Numbered from the stretch's first letter, positions 22,359-36,533 are shown. The stretch: 54,723 bases of DNA from Methanosarcina sp. (GCA_003164755.1 PLUB01000010.1:68879-123601), one strand, 5' to 3'. The notes: generated by a model not told the origin, from the letters alone. Numbers and translations: made by a program.

Positions 22359-23342
22359 TTAATAGTGCTGCATAATATATGCAAGTAATAAAATTAATGA
22401 TATCAATACCAAAAATGCAATGGAAAGCAGGATAGTTCCTACCCATATATGACTATCAGTTAATACACTAGTTGATAGTAGTTCTGGATCCTTTGGGAAT
22501 TGCGATAAGTCGATATCTGAAAAATGCTTCAAATCATTCAGAAGTTCACTAGCAAACTGATATCTCTCATCAGGATTCCGGCGTATTGACTTAAGTATTA
22601 TAGCTTCAATTTCAAGAGGAATGGATGGTTGAAGCTTACGAGGCGGGTTAGGAATTGCCGTTAGATGTTGGTTCATTACAGAAAGGGCATTGTCTCCATG
22701 AAATGGCACCGTTCCAGTTAGCAGCTCATATAAAATAATTCCAAGTGCGTAAACATCAGTACGCACATCTCCACGTTTCCCCTGTATTTGCTCAGGTGCC
22801 ATATAATCAGGTGTTCCAAAGGTATCTGAACCAAATCTCCATGTCACACGCCGGCTACCTTCAAGTAGAGAACTGCCAAAGTCAATAATATGGAGTCTAC
22901 CATTCGGTCCGATAATGATATTCTCTGGTTTCAAATCACGATGACAAACTCCATGAGCATGAAGATAATCGACTGCCTCAACAAGTTGGTCGGCTATCAA
23001 GAGTGCTTCGTTAAGAGGCAATGGAGCATTGTCGTTGATGAAGGAACGAAGTGATTTACCTTCGATATAGTTTAAAACAAGAAATAAACCATCAGAGCTT
23101 TCCACAAGGTTGATAGCTCTAGGAATTGCAGGATGATTCAACTTTTGTCCAATAACGAATTCTCGCCGGAATCGCTCGTATGTAGCCGGGTCGCTAATTA
23201 AAGAAATATCTGGGAATTTAAGTATAACAGGCTCACCATCCGGATCAGTGGCCTTGTAGATCTGGCTAAATCCTCCTTTACCAAGACACTCTAATATTTT
23301 ATATCCGCATACTATTTCGCTTTCTTTAAACATCATAAGCAT
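22359..23342 (-). CDS. Hanks-type Ser/Thr protein kinase with C-terminal membrane anchor
   Basis: The 327-residue protein contains a full PknB-like kinase domain: glycine loop GKGGFSQIY (21-29), the ATP-binding Lys in VILKF (42), catalytic HRDLKPEN (134-141), DFG (154-156), and an APE motif (182-184), with an activation loop GSDTFGTPDYMAPEQ. After about residue 270 a linker leads to one hydrophobic segment (about 298-323) near the C terminus, so the kinase domain should face the cytoplasm from the membrane. All key catalytic residues are present. Small membrane proteins flank it on both sides as a duplicated unit; a functional link is only suggested by proximity. Confidence 0.9.
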   Translation of the reverse strand: MLMMFKESEIVCGYKILECLGKGGFSQIYKATDPDGEPVILKFPDISLISDPATYERFRREFVIGQKLNHPAIPRAINLVESSDGLFLVLNYIEGKSLRSFINDNAPLPLNEALLIADQLVEAVDYLHAHGVCHRDLKPENIIIGPNGRLHIIDFGSSLLEGSRRVTWRFGSDTFGTPDYMAPEQIQGKRGDVRTDVYALGIILYELLTGTVPFHGDNALSVMNQHLTAIPNPPRKLQPSIPLEIEAIILKSIRRNPDERYQFASELLNDLKHFSDIDLSQFPKDPELLSTSVLTDSHIWVGTILLSIAFLVLISLILLLAYIMQHY

Positions 23343-24005
23343 CTCATTGCACTGTAAACATCCATTGCTCAGCCAGCGTAAATTATTTATGAGCTGATCC
23401 AGAATTTAGTTTCAAAACCAAGTTATTGAAGCGAGTGTAATATTCCTTTGTAAAATTTAAAATTTTATAATTATACAATAACATTATTTTATAGACAATG
23501 AAGATAACTATAAGTTTTATTTTCAATAACTTTCCTGGGTTACCTCTCATACCTTTTTGTAGTACTCACAGTAAAAATTAACACTTTTAAAACTTAAAAA
23601 ACTGATTTATCGTCAATTTGAGATAACTATCCACTAAACATAATGCAAAATTGAATAAATGTAGGCATGGGAAAAATTGGAAAAAAGGGATATATCCTAC
23701 TGTGCTTCTTTCTTACATTATAGGCATAATGATCTACATGTCGTATTTCCTTTACCTATATTTAGTATAGAGGTAACTTAACGTATAATTAAGCTAGTTA
23801 ATACGGTTATTGGGGAATTTTCCATCATCGCAGCAAGTTGTGGGCTATTTACCTGAAATAAAGGATACTGAGATGCTAAGTGGGAAGTTGCAAGGATGAT
23901 AAAAGCTACAAGAGAATAAACTATGTTATAATTCAAAACAAAGGATTAGTATGGATCTATCCTGAAAATAATTGGCTCAAAAAAGCAGGAGAGTAAGAAT
24001 AGTAA
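23343..24005. other. Upstream region of the kinase; holds the conserved half of a duplicated unit
   Basis: No intact gene. From about 23711 onward the sequence is duplicated in diverged form at 21141-21470. The part just before the 24006 ORF contains degraded frames (for example RMIKATRE and SILKIIGSKKQES) that may descend from a small gene preceding it. Confidence 0.5.
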
Positions 24006-24185
24006 ATGACACTCTATCAAATGCTCACATGGTCTGGAATCATCTGTATTTTGGTAATCCTGTTCAATGTGAACAAAATCAGGGACATTCACAGTAATTT
24101 GTGGTACTTCATCATGATTTGGGTGATGCCAGTGCTGTTTACAATTGAAATTATAACAGCTACTATGGCCATAAAATACGCATGA
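24006..24185 (+). CDS. Small two-helix membrane protein, 59 residues
   Basis: The frame encodes 59 residues with two hydrophobic segments: about residues 8-22 (TWSGIICILVILFNV) and 33-55 (WYFIMIWVMPVLF..., ending IKYA), separated by a short charged loop KIRDIHSN. An AGGAGAG sequence lies about 13 bp upstream of the ATG. A diverged, truncated copy lies at 21432-21488 on the other side of the kinase gene. It resembles small regulatory or membrane-anchoring proteins; I do not recognise the family. Confidence 0.55.
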   Translation: MTLYQMLTWSGIICILVILFNVNKIRDIHSNLWYFIMIWVMPVLFTIEIITATMAIKYA

Positions 24186-24374
24186 TTAAAACTATGTGTT
24201 TACTGCTACCTATCGAAGAAGGAAACTCATCACCTTGTGAGCTATAGGACTTACGCACTTGTGGTATGAAATCAATAGCATTAAACCTCTAATTGTCCAA
24301 AATTTAAATTACATTGTCTGCTGTACTTGATTTTGACCCTCAAATGCATAAATTATAAGGTAATCAAAAGACAA

Positions 24375-25452
24375 TCATATTGAAGTCCTGATTCTTACCA
24401 TGCATTTGTCTCCAGTACTTATTTTTAGCGAATTAAAGACATGATTCGTAACCTCAACATTTAAGATAGCCCCGCTGTCTTTCAATATAATGGATACTAA
24501 ATGGCTGGTTCCTAATTCACAATATTCCTTATCACACCATCGAGCAGGTTTTTTCGATCTTCTCTCCAAAAAGATAATATTTTTGCTGTTCACAAGTCCA
24601 ATGTTTTCAGGCCTGATTCTCCAGCTAACTCTATCCCCTACCATCTTCCCGATATAAGAAAGTGATTTCCAGAGACCAGAGAAAAGTTCACTCGTCTCTC
24701 AGCCCGTGTACTTTAACTATAGCGTCTTCAAATAGGTTGGAGAAACAACCAATTCTGCCATAGAATGGGTTTTTGGAAGATAAAGCACATCCTCAGGCAA
24801 ACCCAGCTGTTGCATCTCGCCATTGTCAAAAATCACCATCTTTTCAGCCATAGTAAAGGCTTTTGCAGGGTCATGAGTAATAAAAATAATAGGAATCCCA
24901 AGCTTTTTCTTGATCGACTACAGTTCTTTTCTCAGTTTTAAGCGGATTATGGTATCAGAGGGATGATAAAGGCTCGGCTAGGAACGGAACATCTGGATTG
25001 GAAGTAAGAGATCTTGAAAGCGCCATTTTTTGCTTTTGGTAACCTGAGAGAGCTCGTAAGGGGATGAAAATTCAAGCTCCTTGATTTCTGCAAGGCTAAG
25101 CATCTCGTTCACTCTATTAGCTTTATTCAAGAACTCAGACCTTTGATCCCGAATTCGATATTTTGCCTCACATTCATATGCTGGAAAAGTACATTTTCCT
25201 GAAGTATATCCGATTTTTCGCTTATGAGATAGCAGATTTACTTTAGTCTTGCCCTCGAAGTACAGAGTATTATTTATCATCATGGTTCCTACACCCGGAT
25301 TCTCTAGACCTGCAACGCAACGGACAGTCGTGGTATTTCCTGAACCAGAACAAACGAATAGAATAGCAATTAAGAATCGACATCAAATCTACAGTGAATA
25401 GAAAAACTGGGCTTTTCCCATTTATTTTCCGGAGTTTTCTTCCATAAAATTC
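24375..25452 (-). pseudogene. Decayed molybdate/tungstate ABC transporter ATPase
   Basis: Mixed-frame reading on the reverse strand follows a ModC/WtpC-type ATPase from N to C terminus: a degenerate Walker A reading GSGNTTTVRCVAGL (Lys of GKT replaced by Asn), the helical-domain piece NEMLSLAEIKELEFSSPYELS where the LSGGQ signature should follow but is broken, the H-loop region GIPIIFITHDPAKAFTMAEKMVIFDNGEMQQLG, and a C-terminal TOBE-like domain (open at 24375-24644, SWRIRPENIGLV). Several frameshifts and stops are needed. The domain order and TOBE match the intact ModC at 42 kb. No permease or binding protein remains beside it. Confidence 0.75.
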
Positions 25453-25578
25453 CCTCCCAACGTCAAACACCATTGTTATTTACTATATTCTCCACTTATT
25501 TTTTTCGTTGTTCTTCCAGTTTAATGATAGCTGCAATAGATTCGAATTCTCAGTTCAACCACGTGAGTCCTGTAGTTA

Positions 25579-26106
25579 TTAAATTTTGAGTTCGTTATCT
25601 ATCAGTTTTGTCTTCTGCTTCCTCCGAACTTTCTTCCTGTGGGGCACAAGTCCACCATCAGTAAGTATATCGAGCAGAAAATTCGGTAGTTTATGTCCTT
25701 TGAATGTACCTTTATCTAGAACTATAATTTCACCTTTGAGAAGATCAACTTTAACCTCATCTCCTTCCTTACACTCGACATCAGCTTCCAAAATAGGTAG
25801 TCCGACATTGATTGCATTTCTAAAGAAGTTTCTTGCAAAAGACTTTGCTATAACGCAGGCTACTCCTGCGTATTTCAAAGAGAGAGGATCCTGTTCCCTT
25901 GAAAAGCCACAACCAAAATTTGTGCGTACAACAATGATATCCCCCGGCTTCATTTTTTTTGTGAATTTTTGGTCAATGCCTTTAGTCAAATAAACTATAA
26001 AGTCCTGCATGTCATTGGTTCGCAGGGATTTCTCTTGGATAATTACATTAGTATCAACATCGTTTTCGAACTTCCAGACTTGGCCTACAATAAGATTCAT
26101 CATCAT
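25579..26106 (-). CDS. Aconitase-type small subunit (LeuD/HacB-like) with altered active-site loop
   Basis: The protein has the swivel-domain layout of isopropylmalate/homoaconitate dehydratase small subunits: [16 protein letters not shown] at the N terminus and the conserved [25 protein letters not shown] core. The substrate loop normally reads GSSREHAP; here it is GFSREQDP, so the serine aligned with the catalytic Ser of aconitase is Phe, and His-Ala are Gln-Asp. In methanogens such subunits serve leucine or coenzyme B (2-oxosuberate) synthesis. With the altered loop it may be inactive or use another substrate. No large subunit is adjacent. AGGTG precedes a run of three ATGs at 26106. The basic C-terminal tail ([12 protein letters not shown]) is unusual. 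Confidence 0.75.
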   Translation of the reverse strand: MMMNLIVGQVWKFENDVDTNVIIQEKSLRTNDMQDFIVYLTKGIDQKFTKKMKPGDIIVVRTNFGCGFSREQDPLSLKYAGVACVIAKSFARNFFRNAINVGLPILEADVECKEGDEVKVDLLKGEIIVLDKGTFKGHKLPNFLLDILTDGGLVPHRKKVRRKQKTKLIDNELKI

Positions 26107-28484
<2,378 letters not shown>

Positions 28485-28508
28485 TTTCATTCGGCATGCC
28501 GAATGAAA
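28485..28508. promoter_or_regulatory. Perfect 24-bp palindrome between anfH and anfI1
   Basis: Directly after the anfH stop codon lies a perfect palindrome whose half is TTTCATTCGGCA. It could be a protein-binding operator or, in RNA, a strong hairpin that protects or terminates the anfH transcript, which is commonly needed in larger amount than the other subunits. The half-site core GCCGAATGAA recurs at 28588-28597, upstream of anfI1. The role is inferred. Confidence 0.6.
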
Positions 28509-28641
28509 ATGATTAGTGTCATGGTACATTCTGACTGGATTGAAGATGTAATTTGAAATTTCATTGTACACACAAAACGTCGTTTACGCCGAATGAAGTT
28601 TCGTATTATAAATTTTGTTTGGCGAAAAAAGGAGGCATCAT

Positions 28642-28959
28642 ATGAAAATTATCAGAGCTATATTACGCCCTGAAATCACTGATGAAGTTACTGAAAAGCT
28701 TGCAGAGGCTGGTTTTTCATCACTAACAAAAATAAATGTATTTGGCCGTGGGAAACAGAAGGGGATCACAGTAGGAACGACACACTATGATGAACTTTCT
28801 AAAACCATGATTATACTAGTTGTAGAAGATCAGTCTGTTGAAGAAGTTGTTAAACTTATCAAATGTAAAGCATACACAGGTAATTACGGAGACGGTAAAA
28901 TATTTGTAACTCCCGTTGACAATGCGATCACGATACGAACCGGAGCTGCGGGTCTTTAA
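28642..28959 (+). CDS. NifI1-type PII protein of the Fe-only nitrogenase operon
   Basis: This 105-residue GlnB/PII-family protein belongs to the NifI1 group: it has the GRGKQKGI T-loop base and the terminal YTGNYGDGKIFVTPVDNAITIRTG motif. NifI1 and NifI2 form a complex that binds dinitrogenase and blocks it when ammonium is available; 2-oxoglutarate relieves this. The position between H and D genes is the archaeal arrangement. The start is ATG 28642, just downstream of an AAAGGAGG ribosome binding site at 28629-28636; the frame can be extended upstream but without merit. It appears intact. Confidence 0.88.
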   Translation: MKIIRAILRPEITDEVTEKLAEAGFSSLTKINVFGRGKQKGITVGTTHYDELSKTMIILVVEDQSVEEVVKLIKCKAYTGNYGDGKIFVTPVDNAITIRTGAAGL

Positions 28960-28971
28960 GAGGGTACAATT

Positions 28972-29351
28972 ATGAAAGAAATAATTGCAATCATCCGTCC
29001 AAAAAAAAATGTGCCTACAAAGGAAGCCCTTGATAAACTTAGTGTCCCGAGTGTAACTGCAACTTCAGTACTTGGACGAGGTAAGCAACGGGGTATTGCA
29101 ACCGAACTCGATATCATATTCGTCCGGATGTTTTGACTCAAGAACTAATGGCTGGAATGAAATATATGGAATATATTCCCAAACGCCTTCTGTCCATAAT
29201 TGTCCGTAATGAAGATGTTGATACAATTGTTGAAACAATTATCAAAGTTAACCAAACCGGCGAGATAGGCGATGGGAGGATTTTCATCTGCCCGATTGAT
29301 AATGCCATTCGAGTACGGACAGATGAACAGGGAGACAGCGCTGTTCTGTAA
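28972..29351 (+). pseudogene. NifI2-type PII gene with one-base frameshift
   Basis: From ATG 28972 the frame reads MKEIIAIIRPKKN...LGRGKQRGIATELD, the NifI2 N-terminal half, then runs into a stop at 29134-29136. The second half (IRPDVLTQELMAGMKYMEYIPKRLLSIIV...TGEIGDGRIFICPIDNAIRVRT) continues in the frame one base back up to 29351. Restoring one base near 29109-29112 rejoins them as ELD-YHIRPDVL, giving a normal-length protein. Without it the operon lacks a functional NifI2 partner for its NifI1, unless the nif-operon NifI2 substitutes. The gene starts 12 bp after anfI1, so the two are co-transcribed. Confidence 0.85.
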
Positions 29352-32717
<3,366 letters not shown>

Positions 32718-33031
32718 GGAATATTCAATAAATGAGGATTCTGAGAAATCAAATGTTGTAAGACTTAGCTGGAATTTGATTAGATTCTGCCAGTTCCTGA
32801 TTGGAATCACATTCTGGCAAAATCCCTCCGAAAAAGACGCAAATCAAATTTTCTCTGGCATACCCGGATGTAAGCAGTGGATCTATTCTCGCTGCCTCAA
32901 TAATATATTCTTATGACTGTGAAATAAATCCCACGCAGCTCATGAAAATAGAATAGATAGTTCCAATGGCGAAAATATTTTAATCGCCGCCTGAAATCTT
33001 CGTGAATTGCAACACGAAAGGAGGAGGTATC

Positions 33032-33661
33032 TTGAAAATTTCAGTTGTAGAAAGCAATGACCAAAAAACGAGTTCAATATTTGAACCGGGATTCATTGTA
33101 ACATATGAAGAAAACGATGAGGGATGGAAAATCCTGAACCGTTTTGAAAATAAAGTTTGCAATGCGAAAAATATTGCTGCGGTACGCATGGCTGTAGCGG
33201 ATACCATAAAGCAGCTTGATAATGTAAAAATAGTGATTGCAAGTGAAATACCAGGAATCGCGTTCGGCATTTTTGAAGTCGCAGGCTTTGAAATATTCCT
33301 TGTGAAAAAAAATGGGTTTGATGCTCTTGATTCAGTCAAAAAAGAAATGCTTGAGATAATTGCGGAGCAGCAAGATAAACCCAGCAAATTCGATATCATG
33401 CAATTTTTGGAACCTGGTACTAATAAAGGTGATTTTTGTCTTAATATTGAAAAAATCCTTTCAAAGAATCCGCAACTAACTTCAAAAAGAATTCTGTTAC
33501 CCTATCTGAAAAATGGAGAATTCAACCGTCTGGATGTCATTTGCAGTCATATTCCAAAGTGGTTTACTAAAGATTTAAGAGTCTTAGGGTTTGAACATGA
33601 AACTGTGAATTCATTGCCGAATGAAAAGACCGTTAAAATAGTACATCTGCAAACTCTGTGA
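33032..33661 (+). CDS. anfO: Iron-only nitrogenase accessory protein AnfO
   Basis: The 209-residue protein starts at TTG 33032 (MKISVVESND), preceded by a strong GGAGGAGGT at 33020-33028. The order of elements fits the AnfO family, which is found only in organisms with Fe-only nitrogenase and lies downstream of anfHDGK: an N-terminal strand, an F-x-P-G-F-I-V-x-Y-E segment, VKIVIASEIPGIAFGIFEVAGFEIFLV in the middle and a variable tail. AnfO is needed for Fe-only nitrogenase in bacteria, but its biochemical role is unknown. It lies 315 bp after anfK, so it may have its own promoter, and its stop overlaps the next gene's frame. It is intact, which contrasts with broken anfD and anfK. Confidence 0.75.
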   Translation: MKISVVESNDQKTSSIFEPGFIVTYEENDEGWKILNRFENKVCNAKNIAAVRMAVADTIKQLDNVKIVIASEIPGIAFGIFEVAGFEIFLVKKNGFDALDSVKKEMLEIIAEQQDKPSKFDIMQFLEPGTNKGDFCLNIEKILSKNPQLTSKRILLPYLKNGEFNRLDVICSHIPKWFTKDLRVLGFEHETVNSLPNEKTVKIVHLQTL

Positions 33662-33675
33662 AAGGCGGCGATTAT

Positions 33676-34626
33676 TTGGAAACAGCAAGTACAAATTATG
33701 GTGTTTTAAAGGGCATCGCTTCCGCAGAATACCATGAAAACGGAATACTCAAACGCTGCATTCTAAAACAAAAAAATGCTATAAGCATTCCTTGCGGCAT
33801 CTTTATCCCGCAATACGAGGATGATGGAAAAAGGAAAAAGCTCATGAAATCTATGACCTTTTATGAAAATGGGAACATTGCAAGTATGATTTTGCAGGAT
33901 CCTCTAAGTGTAAATACAAGCCTTGGAAGCCTTCCAGCGGAAATGATTACTTTTTATGAAAGCGGAACAGTAAAACGTATTTTTCCTGTGTTTGGGAGCA
34001 TCAACGCTTTTTGGACGGAAGAGGATGAATATAATATTTCTCCGGAATTACAGATCAACCTACCTTTCGATGTCTTAAAAGGTAGGGTTATAAACATAAC
34101 ACTATATGAAACCGGAGAATTTAAAAGTATTACACTATGGCCCAAAGATACAATTCTTATCAAAACGCATGCAGGAAAAATTCAGACACGCATTGGGTTC
34201 TGCCTGTACCCGGATGGGAAAATGAAATCAGTTGAGCCTTATAGCGCTTTGAACGTTAATACGCCAATAGGCAAGGTACTTGCTTTTGACCCTGACGCTC
34301 TCGGCATTGACGGTGAAAGCAATTCTCTTGTTTTCTCAGAAAATGGAAGCGTGAAATCTCTTATAACTTCCATGGTGAAGATAACAGTATTTTGTCGTGA
34401 CGGTAAAGAAATAGTCCATGAACCGTCATTTAAGAGAAGCTACTATTTTGACTACAAGCTTGCAGTTGTACCAATGAAAATCAGTTTTTTCGGCGGATGT
34501 GTTTGCTTCGGCAAACGAAAAAGTGAAAAGTCGGATGCGGAATACAAAATTTCAGAGTGCTCTTTCAGAATCGATTATTTTGTCACTAAGGATTGCTATA
34601 ATACTTGTGACGAATGTTACTGCTGA
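33676..34626 (+). CDS. Seven-repeat MORN-like protein encoded with anfO; function unknown
   Basis: About 316 residues from TTG 33676 (AAAGGCGGCG just before it); a GTG at 33658 that overlaps the anfO stop is an alternative. The protein is built from seven units with the consensus x-F/L-Y-E-x-G-x-x-K-S-I: AEYHENGILKRCIL, MTFYENGNIASMIL, ITFYESGTVKRIFP, ITLYETGEFKSITL, FCLYPDGKMKSVEP, LVFSENGSVKSLIT and a last degenerate one. Each is followed by a beta-like segment of the form V-N-T-x-x-G. The core resembles MORN_2-type repeats but the spacing (about 40-50 residues) is longer. The C terminus is cysteine-rich (GGCVCFGKRKSEK and CYNTCDECYC), suggesting metal or disulfide chemistry. No signal peptide. 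It is translationally linked to anfO, so a role with the Fe-only nitrogenase is likely but unproven. Confidence 0.7.
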   Translation: METASTNYGVLKGIASAEYHENGILKRCILKQKNAISIPCGIFIPQYEDDGKRKKLMKSMTFYENGNIASMILQDPLSVNTSLGSLPAEMITFYESGTVKRIFPVFGSINAFWTEEDEYNISPELQINLPFDVLKGRVINITLYETGEFKSITLWPKDTILIKTHAGKIQTRIGFCLYPDGKMKSVEPYSALNVNTPIGKVLAFDPDALGIDGESNSLVFSENGSVKSLITSMVKITVFCRDGKEIVHEPSFKRSYYFDYKLAVVPMKISFFGGCVCFGKRKSEKSDAEYKISECSFRIDYFVTKDCYNTCDECYC

Positions 34627-34746
34627 TGTTATAATGTCTAATTTAGGACCTTGAATGCGGAAAATTGATTAGACGGTCTTAAACCTTTGCTTTTAGCAAT
34701 TATCGTTGGAGCTATATTTATATTAAGCCGAAAAACGGATGTATAT

Positions 34747-34941
34747 ATGAGCTATGGTGTTTGTCTGCATATATTTGATGAATATGCCTGTTTTACAAGA
34801 CCGGAGTTCAAGGCCGAAAGGAATACTTCATGATTTAAAGACCACTACCGATATTCATGGTTTAATAAAAGCAATTTATTGAAAGCCAAAACTATTCGCT
34901 GGTTAATTGATAAAAACTGTGTTTTAAGACAGAACACATAA
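34747..34941 (+). pseudogene. Fragment of a type I-C-like cas5 gene
   Basis: The frame from ATG 34747 reads MSYGVCLHIFDEYACFTRPE-FKAER, matching the start of Cas5c/d proteins (GYGV-x-x-x-x-WGDYACFTRPEMKVERVSYD). After a stop at 34828-34830, other frames continue the family sequence: TDIHGLIKAIY-KP (family: TPSAARGILEAIYWKP) and TIRWLIDKNCVL (family: AIRWVIDRIHVL). Only about the first 60-65 residues are left, with two frame changes. No CRISPR repeats or other cas genes are visible in the window. It is a relic of a lost type I-C system or a transferred fragment. Confidence 0.65.
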
Positions 34942-35200
34942 CAGTGATTAAAAACTCGTTCTTTCATTTTAGACTTTCCATATACATTATGTTTATCGAT
35001 CATGGAAAATACCTTTTGTCTTCTATCGTATTTCATCCAACAGTCATCACTAGTGCATGTTCAAACAGTCCTGCCAGCAAACCTAGAACAGCTTTCATTA
35101 CCCAGTTGTTGCTGATGTCAAGTATGCAATAAAAAGGCACGTTGGATGAAAATTTTTAAAACGCATTTTTTCATGTAACTACAGCATACGGTTACCGCGT
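34942..35200. other. Short intergenic stretch after the cas5 fragment
   Basis: No gene and no CRISPR-like repeat array were found here when reading for 25-37 bp direct repeats. Confidence 0.45.
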
Positions 35201-35728
35201 TTATATGTTCAACAGTTTGCCAGATTCCACTGAGTTTTCTTTAGCTGTCATTTCCTGTGGCGTTATCCTAAAAACCGAAACCGCATTCCCATCAAGTGAA
35301 GAGCGATATTTTTCAATCAAAGTGCCAGTTAAAGGATTACTGTAATACTTTGGTAAATATTTCTCAACCAATTTTTGGAGAGTCACGCTAGCCTCTTCGG
35401 GATCAGTCACCTTTTCAGCCTTTCCAAAAAGCATTACGCTCATGTATGCCGTATCTGCGTGGCAAGGCACTGGATCGATCACAGTACCATGTTCCTCATA
35501 TATCGTGAAACAAACGAACGGATTCTGGGAAAGAATATTTTCCTTTTTACCCGAACCCATGCCATGAAAGTAAACAGAACCGTTGTACCATACATAATTC
35601 ACCGGAATAGCGTATGAGAAAATATCACTTGTCATTCCAAGCACTCCGGTTCTTACCCGCAAAAGAAACGTTTCGATTTTTTTCCGATCTGTGCAATTTC
35701 TCTGAGTATAGCGAACTTGATCCATCAA
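35201..35728 (-). CDS. PNPOx-family (NimA-like) flavin/heme-binding protein
   Basis: This 175-residue protein has the split-barrel layout of pyridoxamine-phosphate-oxidase-like flavoproteins: LLRVRTGVLGMTSD at the start, YAIPVNYVWYNGSVYFHGMGSGKKENILSQNPFVCFTIYEE (flavin phosphate-binding strands), and a C-terminal FRITPQEMTAKE. Such proteins bind FMN, FAD or heme and reduce small molecules or oxygen. It lies about 575 bp from the anf-associated repeat gene, on the opposite strand. A PNPOx-type flavin/heme protein (Anf3) is encoded with Fe-only nitrogenase genes in Rhodobacter capsulatus, so a similar association is possible here; this is inference from context. No clear ribosome binding site distinguishes the two ATGs at its start. 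Confidence 0.8.
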   Translation of the reverse strand: MMDQVRYTQRNCTDRKKIETFLLRVRTGVLGMTSDIFSYAIPVNYVWYNGSVYFHGMGSGKKENILSQNPFVCFTIYEEHGTVIDPVPCHADTAYMSVMLFGKAEKVTDPEEASVTLQKLVEKYLPKYYSNPLTGTLIEKYRSSLDGNAVSVFRITPQEMTAKENSVESGKLLNI

Positions 35729-35828
35729 AGAACACCTTTCCTCTACATTTTATCGAATTTACCACTTTGTATATTTGAAAATAATTTTTATTAAATATAA
35801 TCTCCATACCCAAATACTGAGTATTTCT

Positions 35829-36533
35829 TTAAGATTCAATCATTTTTTCTAAATTATCTAGTAATTTGAACATTAATAGCCTTGAGTCAGCAAGAAGTGT
35901 ATATTTACTTAGCATTCCTTTTTCGTTCTGGATATATTTTCCATCTACCAGTTCATCACTGCAATTTTCAATCGCGTTTTCAATTGTTTCGTTGCTCATT
36001 TCCAGATGAAATTGGAGCCCAATCACTCTATCATTATAAATAAACCCCTGATTTTTACAGGCTTCACTTAAAAAAATTCTCTTTGCATCTCCAGGCAAAT
36101 TAAAAGTGTCTCCATGCCAGTGAAAAGCAGTAAATTTTTCAGGAATATTTTCCAAAAAGGAAAGTTTAGAGCTGTCTTGTTTGAGGGTAAACACTGGAAA
36201 CCATCCAATTTCCGCATAATTGTTTTTAAATACCTCAGCTTTTAAGACATCAGCAACAAGCTGAGCCCCCAGGCAGATCCCGAGTACTGCTTTTCCTGCA
36301 TAGATAGTTTTTTCGATAAACTGTTTTTCTTCTATCAGCCATGGATATTTTTCATACTCGTAAATATTCATCGGTCCACCCATAATTATGAGAAGATCAA
36401 AGTTATCCATACTGGGAAAACTCTCATCTGCGTATAAATGTGTACTCAATAAAGAGTGTCCTTTTTTTTCGATCCATTGAGCGATAGTTCCAAGAGTTTC
36501 AAATTTGACATGTTGGATGTAATGGATTTTCAT
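35829..36533 (-). CDS. Class I glutamine amidotransferase-like protein
   Basis: The 234-residue protein is a stand-alone class I glutamine amidotransferase (GuaA-N-like). The triad is visible: Cys87 in GICLGAQL, His176 and Glu178 in LQFHLEM. IIMGGPMNIYEY (about 49-60) is the oxyanion-forming strand. It likely releases ammonia from glutamine for, or otherwise acts on, an unidentified acceptor. A decayed copy lies at 39.1-39.8 kb, and the similarity extends about 200 bp upstream of both, so a block was duplicated around modA. The copy here is full length with all catalytic residues. Confidence 0.85.
   Translation of the reverse strand: MKIHYIQHVKFETLGTIAQWIEKKGHSLLSTHLYADESFPSMDNFDLLIIMGGPMNIYEYEKYPWLIEEKQFIEKTIYAGKAVLGICLGAQLVADVLKAEVFKNNYAEIGWFPVFTLKQDSSKLSFLENIPEKFTAFHWHGDTFNLPGDAKRIFLSEACKNQGFIYNDRVIGLQFHLEMSNETIENAIENCSDELVDGKYIQNEKGMLSKYTLLADSRLLMFKLLDNLEKMIES

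Noticed and set aside
34627..35200. CRISPR array near the cas5 fragment
   Set aside because: No 25-37 bp direct repeats with regular spacing are visible.
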